Of a stretch of DNA of 64,000 nucleotides, positions 57,855 through 64,000 are shown one piece after another. The DNA is from a bacterium (GTDB taxonomy: Bacteria > Joyebacterota > Joyebacteria > Joyebacterales > Joyebacteraceae): positions 212,266-276,265 of the forward strand of contig JALGZK010000001.1 in the NCBI GenBank assembly GCA_025774935.1, in the 5' to 3' direction. The stretch's first letter is position 1, and each line of letters opens with the position of its first letter. Under the pieces are notes generated by a model. The model made no database searches. It saw only the letters and a list, made by a program, of their open reading frames with translations, and was not told the DNA's origin. Position numbers and translations under genes: made by a program.

Positions 57855-58964
57855 ATGCGGATCGCGTATCTCTCGATCGGAGGTCACATACACACGGAGC
57901 GGTGGCTCGGCTACTTCGTCGAGCGCGGCCACGACGTGCACCTCATGACCGTCCAGCCAGAACCGATCGACGGGGTCAAGGTCTACGACATCCGGACTGG
58001 GGTCCCGATCAAGCCGCTCCACTACGCCGTGGCCCTGAGGAGAGTGCGCCGGATCCTCGCCGACATCGAGCCCGACCTCCTGCACACGCACTTCCTCACC
58101 GGCTACGGGTACTGGGGAGCGTTCTCCGGATTCCACCCGTTCATCATGACCGTGTGGGGTGACGATGTCTACCTCACGCCGCACACGTCCTTCCTGAAGG
58201 GGGTCCTCGCTCGCCACGTCCTCCAGAGGGCAGACCTCGTGACCGGTGACTCCGAGGACATCATGGACCACGCGGTGCGAATGGGAGCCGCGCGCGAGCA
58301 CTGCCACGTCGTCCAGTGGGGCGTCGACCTCGACAGCTTCCGTCCCGACGCTCCCTCCGACGTGCGCGCCCGCCTCGGGATCCCCGCGGACGCGCCGGTC
58401 GTCATCAGCATCAGGAGCTTCACGCAGGCCTACTACAACATCGACGTCGTCGTTCGGTCCATCCCGCGCGTCCAGGCGGAGCGCCCGGACACCCACTTCA
58501 TCATCGCCGGGAACGAGGGCGACGATACGGAGCTCAGGAGTCTGGGGGAGGAGCTGGGGCTCGACGGCCGGACTCACTTCGCCGGGAAGATCCCGCACGA
58601 GGAGCTTCCCGGGTATCTCGTCACGTCCGACGTCTTCCTCACGGTGCCGTCCGTCGACGCAACGCCGGTCTCGCTCCTCGAGGCGATGGCCTGCGGATCG
58701 CCGCCGATCATCTCGAGCCTCGAGTCGGCGATGGAGTGGGTGGAGGACGGGGAGACCGGCCTGGTCGTTCCGCCCGAGGATCAGCCCGCGCTCGAGGAGG
58801 CCATCCTGCGCCTCATCGCCGCGCCGGAGCTGAGGGCCTCGATGGGCGCGGGGGCGGCGGCGAAGGTCCAGGCGGACGCAGACCACCGGGCGCACATGCG
58901 CCGGATGGAGGAGCTCTGCGAGGACCTCGTCGCACGCTGGAGGAGCTCCGATGCCCCCGAATAG
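57855..58964 (+). CDS. Glycosyltransferase family 4/1
   Basis: 369-residue GT-B enzyme. MRIAYLSIGGHIHTERWLGYFVERGHDVHL opens the acceptor domain, HTHFLTGYGYWGAF and MTVWGDDVYL follow; the donor domain has WGVDLDSFRPD, TDVFLTVPSVDATPVSLLEAMACGSPPI-type sequence (seen as SVDATPVSLLEAMACGSP) and DGETGLVVPPED. A retaining transferase; sugar unknown. AGGAGGA is 16-20 bases before the ATG. It overlaps the next gene by 14 bases. Confidence 0.86.
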   Translation: MRIAYLSIGGHIHTERWLGYFVERGHDVHLMTVQPEPIDGVKVYDIRTGVPIKPLHYAVALRRVRRILADIEPDLLHTHFLTGYGYWGAFSGFHPFIMTVWGDDVYLTPHTSFLKGVLARHVLQRADLVTGDSEDIMDHAVRMGAAREHCHVVQWGVDLDSFRPDAPSDVRARLGIPADAPVVISIRSFTQAYYNIDVVVRSIPRVQAERPDTHFIIAGNEGDDTELRSLGEELGLDGRTHFAGKIPHEELPGYLVTSDVFLTVPSVDATPVSLLEAMACGSPPIISSLESAMEWVEDGETGLVVPPEDQPALEEAILRLIAAPELRASMGAGAAAKVQADADHRAHMRRMEELCEDLVARWRSSDAPE

Positions 58965-59925
58965 GACCGTGACGGTCGTCATCCCGACGTACGGGAGGAA
59001 GAGTCTCCTCGAGGAGACCCTCGACTCGCTCGCGAAGCAGACCTACCCCGCGGAGCTGACTGAAGTCGTTGTCGTCGACGACTGCTCCGAGGACGACACG
59101 TACGGGTTCCTTCAGGGTCTCGAGACACCGTTCCGGCTCGTCCCGGTCAGGCACGAGGTGAACCAGGGGAGGGCGGCCGCCCGCAATACGGCGCTTCGCG
59201 CCGCCGGGGGCGACCTCGTCGTCTTCGTCGACGACGACATGCGCTGCGACTCGGAGCTTATCACGGAGCACGTCCGCTTCCACGACGGGCACCCGGGCGC
59301 GGGGCTCATCGGGAGCGCCCTCCAGGCTCCCGAGCTAGGACGCTCGACGATCTTCACGTATCTCGACGCGATGGGAGTCCACCAGCTCGAGTCCGGCTCG
59401 CGAGCACCCGCGCGCTACTTCGTGACGAACAACGCGTCGATCGCGCGCCAGGCGCTCCTCGACGTGGGGCTCTTCGACGAGAACTTCAGGAACTACGGCT
59501 TCGAGGACACGGAGATCGCGATCAGGCTCGAGGAGGAGCAGGGCACGGAGTTCTGGTACTCGGCCGACGCTCTAGCATGGCACATCCACTACCAGACGCT
59601 CGATGCCGTGCTCGACAAGCGGGAGGACACCGCCGAGCCTCTCGCGTACCTCCTGCGCCTCCACCCGGACCGGGCGGTCGACTTCTCGGTCGACTCGCTT
59701 CTCCCGGCCTCGCCCGATGACCCTCCTTCGCTGCGACTGCGGAAGCTGGCGGCCCGGCTCGCCACGAACAGGGCGTGCTACTCGGCCGTCCGCTGGCTTG
59801 CCGGACGCGTCCACCTCCGCGGGGCATCGCTCTGGACGCTGAGATACTTGATCGCCTGCCAGTACCGCGTCGGGCTCGCGCGTCTCGCCGGCCCCGACGG
59901 CTCCGGGGGCTCCGCGCGACCCTGA
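58951..59925 (+). CDS. Glycosyltransferase family 2
   Basis: 324 residues. TVTVVIPTYGRKSLLEETLDSLAKQ, VVVDDCSEDDTYGFLQ and NQGRAAARNTALRAAGGDLVVFVDDDM give a standard GT2 domain with DDDM as metal motif. FRNYGFEDTEIAIRLEEEQ is the acceptor-site ED. The C-terminal 60 residues are Leu/Arg-rich with no clear transmembrane span. Last gene of the glycan island, followed by a terminator. Confidence 0.87.
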   Translation: MPPNRTVTVVIPTYGRKSLLEETLDSLAKQTYPAELTEVVVVDDCSEDDTYGFLQGLETPFRLVPVRHEVNQGRAAARNTALRAAGGDLVVFVDDDMRCDSELITEHVRFHDGHPGAGLIGSALQAPELGRSTIFTYLDAMGVHQLESGSRAPARYFVTNNASIARQALLDVGLFDENFRNYGFEDTEIAIRLEEEQGTEFWYSADALAWHIHYQTLDAVLDKREDTAEPLAYLLRLHPDRAVDFSVDSLLPASPDDPPSLRLRKLAARLATNRACYSAVRWLAGRVHLRGASLWTLRYLIACQYRVGLARLAGPDGSGGSARP

Positions 59926-59948
59926 ACCCTCGGCGTTGCAGAAGGGGA

Positions 59949-59972
59949 GGGCCCGCGGAAGACCGCGGGCCC
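59949..59972 (+). terminator. Terminator at the end of the glycan island
   Basis: GGGCCCGCGG (59949-59958), loop AAGA, CCGCGGGCCC (59963-59972): a perfect 10-base-pair stem 23 bases after the last glycosyltransferase stop. The downstream tract TGTTACATT is only weakly T-rich. Confidence 0.65.
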
Positions 59973-60331
59973 TGTTACATTCGGGACCGGCCTGAGCCGG
60001 CCGCCCGAGCACCCGACGGTATACCCCTCGGCGCTCCGGAGAGACCCTGTCTCCGGGCCCTTTCCGGCCTCTCCCTCTCCTCCCGGCACCACCGCTCTGA
60101 CGCCCCGCCTATGGCACGGTCTATGCTTCTTACCAAGCGCAGACAACTGAATAGACAAGGCGCTCCCTGCCATGCTCGTGAGCAGTCGCCAGGTCGTGGG
60201 CTGATCCCCGAACCAGAGAATGAGTCGTACCGTACCTGTTGCACGGCACACGCGGGGAGCGCGTCTATTCACGTCCCCTCCTCAGGGGTCCGGCTCCCGC
60301 CGGACCCGGGAATCGCCTATCTCCCTTTCCG

Positions 60332-60360
60332 TTGACAGTTTTCGGGCCCTTTGCTAGACT
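60332..60360 (+). promoter_or_regulatory. Promoter of the microcompartment operon
   Basis: TTGACA (60332-60337), a 17-base spacer and TAGACT (60355-60360), identical in both boxes and spacing to the promoter inside ispE. Start predicted near 60367, about 87 bases before the pduL GTG. The hairpin at 60286-60307 is just upstream of the -35 box. Confidence 0.75.
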
Positions 60361-60453
60361 CCGCTCAACTCGGAGCCGGGGTGCCGTACGCCTCGGTCGG
60401 GCGCGTTGTTTTGTCTATGCTCGATCCCCGGCCGGGCGCCGGAGGGTCGACGC

Positions 60454-61101
60454 GTGGACGACGTTGAGAGGATCGCCAGGGAGGTCATCAGGCGCCTCGA
60501 GGGCGACGAGCCCGGGGTGAATGCCGGGGCGGGGGACATCCCCGTGACGATCTCCGCCCGGCACATCCACGTCGCGCGCGGCGTGCTCGACGCCCTCTTC
60601 GGCGAAGGATTCGAGCTGACCAAGCGCGGTGACCTCGGACAACCGGGCGAGTTCGCCTCCGAGCAGACGGTCACGGTCGTCGGTCGCTCGATGCGGGCGA
60701 TCGAGGACGTCCGGCTGCTGGGACCCGTTCGAACGTACACGCAGGTCGAAGTCAGCCGGACGGACGCGTTCCGTCTCGGCATCGACCCGCCGGTCAGGCG
60801 ATCTGGCGACCTCGCGGGAAGCGAGGCGGTGACGCTCGTCGGCCCGGCCGGAACGGTCGCGCTCCGAGAGGGAGCGATCCGGGCGACGCGCCACATCCAC
60901 ATGACCGAGCGCGACGCCCGCGAACGGGGAGTGAAGGACGGGGAGCTCGTCAGGATCAGATTCCCGGGCGAACGCGCCCTCGTACTCGAGAACGTGCTCA
61001 TCCGCGTGGGCAAGACCTGCGCGCTGGAGCTGCACCTGGACACGGACGACGCGAACGCGGCCGACGTCAGGCCGCCCTTGGCCGTCGACATCCTCAGATG
61101 A
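60454..61101 (+). CDS. pduL: Microcompartment phosphate propanoyltransferase (PduL type)
   Basis: 215-residue phosphotransacylase that converts acyl-CoA to acyl-phosphate and regenerates CoA inside a microcompartment. Two repeated beta-barrel halves carry metal-binding His motifs SARHIHV and ATRHIHM, with ELHLDTDDANAAD near the end and LTKRGDLGQPGEF in the first half. The N-terminal 20 residues (VDDVERIAREVIRRLEGDEP) form an amphipathic helix like an encapsulation peptide. GTG 60454 is chosen for its GGAGG 9 bases upstream. Confidence 0.9.
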   Translation: MDDVERIAREVIRRLEGDEPGVNAGAGDIPVTISARHIHVARGVLDALFGEGFELTKRGDLGQPGEFASEQTVTVVGRSMRAIEDVRLLGPVRTYTQVEVSRTDAFRLGIDPPVRRSGDLAGSEAVTLVGPAGTVALREGAIRATRHIHMTERDARERGVKDGELVRIRFPGERALVLENVLIRVGKTCALELHLDTDDANAADVRPPLAVDILR

Positions 61102-61141
61102 TCGCCGGCGAAGTCGCTGACCACTCACGGAGGTGACGCAC

Positions 61142-61414
61142 TTGCCCGGTCTTGCGCTCGGTATGGTCGAGACGAAGGGCGTCGTCGGTCTCATCGAGGC
61201 CGCGGACGCGATGGTCAAGACGGCGAACGTCGAGCTGACGAAGTACGAGAAGATCGGCGGTGGATACGTGACGGTGCTGGTGCGCGGCGACGTGGGGGCC
61301 GTCAAGGCCTCGGTGGCCGCCGGGGCTGAGGCCGCCGCGAGGGTCGGCGAGCTGGTCTCGTATCACGTGATCCCCGCGCCGCACGAGATGCTCGAAGACA
61401 CGATGCTCACCTAG
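61142..61414 (+). CDS. Microcompartment shell hexamer protein (BMC-H, PduA/EutM-like)
   Basis: 90-residue single-BMC-domain protein: [28 protein letters not shown], then the pore segment [23 protein letters not shown] and the C-terminal [11 protein letters not shown]. It tiles into hexagonal facets of the shell. The TTG at 61142 has GGAGGTGA at about 61129-61136; the GTG at 61133 sits too close to that site. A near-duplicate follows at 61496. Confidence 0.93.
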   Translation: MPGLALGMVETKGVVGLIEAADAMVKTANVELTKYEKIGGGYVTVLVRGDVGAVKASVAAGAEAAARVGELVSYHVIPAPHEMLEDTMLT

Positions 61415-61495
61415 GCCGCGCCGGCAGCAGCGAGGATCGCTACCGACCGCGAGCGACACATCCCGCAGGTTCTGGAGAAGCTCCAGGAGGACGCG

Positions 61496-61792
61496 ATGGG
61501 CGAAGCCCTTGGCATGATTGAGACGAGAGGTTTCGTCGGCATGGTCGAGGCTTCGGACGCGATGGTCAAGGCCGCCAAAGTGACGCTCGTGCACTACGAG
61601 AAGGTCGGTGGCGGCTACGTGACGGCCATTGTCCGGGGCGACGTCGCAGCTGTCAGGGCCGCGGTCGACGCGGGCATGGCTGCCGCGAGCAAGGTCGGCG
61701 AACTCATTTCGACGCACGTCATCCCCAAGCCGCACCTGAGCCTGGAGGACGTGCTCCCGATCGGCAAGACCGCGAAGGCCAAGGCCAAGTAG
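61496..61792 (+). CDS. Second microcompartment shell hexamer protein (BMC-H)
   Basis: 98 residues, about two-thirds identical by eye to the first [32 protein letters not shown], pore [23 protein letters not shown] and [10 protein letters not shown]. It differs mainly in a short Lys/Ala C-terminal extension (GKTAKAKAK). The pair probably arose by tandem duplication and may differ in pore properties. AGGAGG stands upstream of the ATG. Confidence 0.94.
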   Translation: MGEALGMIETRGFVGMVEASDAMVKAAKVTLVHYEKVGGGYVTAIVRGDVAAVRAAVDAGMAAASKVGELISTHVIPKPHLSLEDVLPIGKTAKAKAK

Positions 61793-61900
61793 CACCGCTC
61801 GACGGGTGCGCGGACGGCCCGCTCCGGGGCCTGAGGTCCCGGCGCGCGTTCGGCGCCTGTGCGGTGCGCGCCTGCGTTGCGAGGCGCCACGAGTGAGACC

Positions 61901-62191
61901 ATGAATCTCGGGAAGGTCGTCGGTACGGTCGTCTCCACACGGAAGAACGAGAAGCTGACCGGGACCAAGCTCCAGGTCGTCAAGCAGATCGGCCTGGGCG
62001 GGGAGGAGACCGGCTCGTTCGTCGTCGCCATCGACGCCGTCGGTGCCGGTCCGGGAGAGGTCGTCCTCTACGCGAGCGGGAGTTCCGCCCGCCAGACCGA
62101 CATCACCGAGAACCGGCCGGCCGACGCGGTGATTATGGCCATCGTCGACTCCGTCGAGGTAGAGGGCATCATCGTCTATCAGAAGTCCTGA
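61901..62191 (+). CDS. Microcompartment vertex protein (BMC-P, EutN/CcmL-like)
   Basis: 96-residue pentamer-forming protein that caps the shell vertices. [26 protein letters not shown], then [29 protein letters not shown] and the terminal [15 protein letters not shown] match EutN/CcmL over the full length. The ATG at 61901 gives the family start; a start at 61859 adds an unsupported 14 residues. The ribosome-binding site is weak. Confidence 0.93.
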   Translation: MNLGKVVGTVVSTRKNEKLTGTKLQVVKQIGLGGEETGSFVVAIDAVGAGPGEVVLYASGSSARQTDITENRPADAVIMAIVDSVEVEGIIVYQKS

Positions 62192-62290
62192 GAGTGGCGA
62201 TCCCGATCGACGACGGGCGCGGGGGTGGATCTCCTGGCTCGGCATGAGCGTCGGACGAGATCGCCGCTCTATCTTGGGGAGCGATAGACA

Positions 62291-63721
62291 GTGAGCAAGG
62301 ACGACCTCACGTTCGAGACGATCGTCGGCAGGGTCGTCGGCGAGCTCCAGTCGAGAGGAGAGGTGCCGGCTGACGAGGCGCCGCCTCCGTTCGACGGCCG
62401 CGGGATCCTCACCGACGTCGACAGCGCGGTGCGCGCCGCTCGATCGAGCTTCCTCGAGTTCCAGGACGTCACCCTCGAGCGCAGGCGCGACATGATCGCC
62501 GCCATGCGCGATGCCGTTCTCGGTAACGTCGAGCGCCTCTCCCGCCTGGCGGTGGATGAGACGGGGCTGGGCCGCTACGAGGACAAGCTCAGCAAGAACG
62601 CGCTCGTCGCGACGAAGACCCCGGGGCTCGAGGATCTCGTCCCGGTCGCCTTCTCGGGCGACCACGGCCTCGTCCTCGTGGAGCGCGCGCCATACGGCAT
62701 CATCGGCTCGGTCACGCCGTCTACGAACCCGTCCGAGACCATCATCTGCAACGCCATCGGCATGGTCGCGGGCGGGAACGCCGTCGTCTTCAATCCCCAC
62801 CCGAGCGCGCGCGTCGTCTCCCTTACGACCATCGACATCCTGAACCGCGCCATCTCGGAGGCAGGAGGCCCGAGGGCGCTCCTCCACACAGTGGACGCGC
62901 CCAGCATCGAGACCGCCCAAGAGCTCATGGCCCATCCGGGAGTCCGTCTGCTCGTCGTCACCGGCGGCCCCGGAGTCGTCCGCGCGGCGATGCAGTCGGG
63001 AAAGAAGGTCATCGCCGCGGGGCCCGGCAATCCGCCGGTCATCGTGGATGAGACCGCCGACGTCCCGGGAGCGGCGCGCGACATCATCGCGGGCGCGAGT
63101 CTCGACAACAACATCGTCTGCATCGCGGAGAAGGAGATCATCGCCGTCAAGGCGATCGCCGCCGACCTCACGCGCGCGCTCGTCGAAGCGGGAGCGGTCG
63201 AGGTCAGGGGACAGGGTGTCGACCGGCTGACGGAGCTCGTGGTCGAGGAGGACCTCGGGCCCGGTAAGAGCTCGAAGGTCAACCGCGAGCTCATCGGCAG
63301 AGACGCGAGCGTGATCCTCGGGGCGGCCGGGCTGCCGTGCAGGAACGACGCGCGGCTCGCGTTCTTCCAGGCAGACCGCGACCATCCGATGGTCTGGACC
63401 GAGCAGATGATGCCGGTGATCCCCATGGTCGTGGTCGAGAACGCCCGTGAGGCGATCGACCTCGCCAGGGAGGTGGAGCGCGGGTACGGCCACACCGCCG
63501 TCGCGCACTCGAGGAACATCGAAGTGCTCTCCAGAATGGCGAGGGTCATGAACGTCTCGATCTTCGTGAAGAACGGTCCCTCGTACGCAGGCCTGTCGTT
63601 CGGCGGCGAGGGGTACACGAGCTTCACGATCGCGAGCCCGACGGGGGAGGGGCTCACGTCCGCGAAGACGTTCACCCGCGAGCGCCGCTGCACGCTCGTC
63701 GACTACTTCCGGATAGTGTAG
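62291..63721 (+). CDS. CoA-acylating aldehyde dehydrogenase of a microcompartment (PduP/EutE type)
   Basis: 476 residues. N-terminal amphipathic helix LTFETIVGRVVGELQSRG (about 6-23) is a shell-targeting peptide. The catalytic body has RAPYGIIGSVTPSTNPSETIICN, VVTGGPGVVRAAM, AAGPGNPPVIVD and the active-site Cys in SLDNNIVCIAEKE, then FGGEGYTSFTIASPTGEG near the C-terminus. It oxidises an aldehyde to its acyl-CoA for PduL; propionaldehyde and acetaldehyde are the common substrates, but the actual one depends on the missing signature enzyme. GTG start with GGGGAG upstream. Confidence 0.92.
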   Translation: MSKDDLTFETIVGRVVGELQSRGEVPADEAPPPFDGRGILTDVDSAVRAARSSFLEFQDVTLERRRDMIAAMRDAVLGNVERLSRLAVDETGLGRYEDKLSKNALVATKTPGLEDLVPVAFSGDHGLVLVERAPYGIIGSVTPSTNPSETIICNAIGMVAGGNAVVFNPHPSARVVSLTTIDILNRAISEAGGPRALLHTVDAPSIETAQELMAHPGVRLLVVTGGPGVVRAAMQSGKKVIAAGPGNPPVIVDETADVPGAARDIIAGASLDNNIVCIAEKEIIAVKAIAADLTRALVEAGAVEVRGQGVDRLTELVVEEDLGPGKSSKVNRELIGRDASVILGAAGLPCRNDARLAFFQADRDHPMVWTEQMMPVIPMVVVENAREAIDLAREVERGYGHTAVAHSRNIEVLSRMARVMNVSIFVKNGPSYAGLSFGGEGYTSFTIASPTGEGLTSAKTFTRERRCTLVDYFRIV

Positions 63722-63741
63722 CGAGCCGACGGGAGGGACGC

Positions 63742-64000
63742 GTGACCGCGTCGATAGCGGAGGCAGTCGAGAAGGCGGGGGTAGTGGGCGCCGGAGGCGG
63801 CGGCTTCCCGACGCACGTCAAGGCGACCGCGTCGGCGGAGGTCCTCCTCGTCAACGGCGCCGAGTGCGAGCCCCTGCTGCGCTCGGACACGGAGCTCCTT
63901 CTGGACCACGCGGAGCGCGTCGTCCGCGGCGCCGAGCTCATGCGCGACTCCGTCGGCGCCGGCCGAGCCGTCGTGGCGCTCAAGAAGAAGAACGAGGCAG
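63742..64000 (+). CDS. PduS/RnfC-like redox protein, N-terminal part (cut by window end)
   Basis: First 86 residues. VGAGGGGFPTHVKATASAEVLLVNGAECEPLLRSDTELLL is the conserved start of PduS and RnfC, an FMN-containing NADH-binding barrel followed by ferredoxin-type clusters (the latter lie outside the window). In microcompartments PduS recycles cofactors: it reduces cobalamin in PDU systems, or oxidises NADH in others. GTG 63742 has GGGAGGG upstream. Follows pduP by 20 bases. Confidence 0.87.
   Translation, partial: MTASIAEAVEKAGVVGAGGGGFPTHVKATASAEVLLVNGAECEPLLRSDTELLLDHAERVVRGAELMRDSVGAGRAVVALKKKNEA

Larger units (their letters stand above)
59926..60453. other. 528-base intergenic region before the microcompartment operon
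   Basis: Contains a terminator hairpin (59949-59972), a CCGGAGA/TCTCCGG hairpin near 60038-60058, a 9-base-pair hairpin GGGTCCGGC/GCCGGACCC with TCCC loop (60286-60307), and the promoter at 60332-60360. GC content falls in parts (for example 60110-60240). Open frames here on both strands lack codon bias and start signals. No tRNA, CRISPR or recognisable transcription-factor gene is seen; an uncharacterised small RNA or regulator site is possible. Confidence 0.5.

Noticed and set aside
59775-60335. Open frames on both strands across the intergenic region before the microcompartment operon
   Set aside because: No codon bias, no ribosome-binding sites, and they cover terminator and promoter elements.
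60406-60453. TTG start for PduL at 60406
   Set aside because: It adds a non-conserved MFCLCSIPG-type extension without a ribosome-binding site; GTG 60454 has GGAGG and begins the encapsulation-type helix.
1-64000. CRISPR arrays, insertion sequences, integrases, rRNA
   Set aside because: No regularly spaced repeats, transposase or integrase motifs, or rRNA-like sequence were seen; the only tRNA found is tRNA-Gln.

Overview
This is a 64 kb high-GC stretch of chromosome from a Gram-negative-type bacterium. It has lipoproteins, a periplasmic-type parvulin, a SPOR protein and large surface-glycan genes. Nearly every gene is on the + strand; the only well-supported - strand gene is a secreted protein at 16445-17671. 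The mix suggests a member of the FCB superphylum or a related candidate phylum of the Eisenbacteria / Krumholzibacteria / Latescibacteria kind. Pointers are a bacterial geranylgeranylglyceryl-phosphate synthase, a membrane pyrophosphatase, a beta-propeller protein with a FlgD-like C-terminal domain, selA, and a bacterial microcompartment. The taxonomic placement is inference and was not tested against any database.

Layout. (1) 1-6546: end of alaS, GGGP synthase, an rmlA-like nucleotidyltransferase (apparently starting at ATC), rmlD, a GmhA-type SIS isomerase, uridine kinase, a UbiA-family phosphoribosyl-polyprenyl transferase, and ispE. (2) 6633-13750: a conserved translation block, spoVG - tRNA-Gln - prs - rplY - pth - hppA - ychF - rpsF - rpsR - rplI, started by a consensus promoter inside ispE. 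(3) 13820-17671: a parvulin lipoprotein, an NhaD/ArsB-type transporter, and a convergent secreted protein. (4) 18191-26007: selA with its own promoter, a SPOR-domain membrane protein, smc and ftsY. (5) 26037-31156: promoter, FMN riboswitch and terminator, then ribD-ribE-ribBA-ribH-nusB and a metallophosphoesterase. (6) 31219-59925: a near-continuous glycan island of 22 genes. (7) 60332-64000: promoter and the start of a microcompartment operon, pduL, BMC-H, BMC-H, BMC-P, pduP and a pduS/rnfC-like gene cut by the window end.

How the parts work together. The glycan island has about eleven soluble or membrane glycosyltransferases, two polyprenyl-phosphate sugar synthases, two GT-C-like membrane proteins (YfhO and GT87 types), one MOP-family flippase, two membrane-anchored alkaline-phosphatase-superfamily enzymes, a radical SAM / DUF362 / methyltransferase module, and a sugar dehydratase - aminotransferase - acyltransferase set. 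The only phosphoglycosyltransferase-like domain is fused to a GT2 enzyme and lacks the catalytic Asp-Glu dyad, so lipid-linked synthesis here probably relies on polyprenyl-phosphate monosaccharides or on an initiating enzyme elsewhere. Genes in the island are tightly coupled, with 1-, 4- and 61-base overlaps. The microcompartment operon has a complete aldehyde-oxidising core (CoA-acylating aldehyde dehydrogenase, phosphotransacylase, RnfC-like redox protein), but its signature enzyme lies beyond the right edge, so the substrate is unknown.

The best candidates for something undescribed are the GT2 / inactive-PGT fusion, the GT2 - radical SAM - DUF362 - methyltransferase - flippase-like module, and the microcompartment of unknown substrate. 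Smaller oddities are the ATC start codon, the altered ribose-5-phosphate loop of PRPP synthase, and a cysteine-motif GT9 enzyme between two related phosphatase-like proteins.
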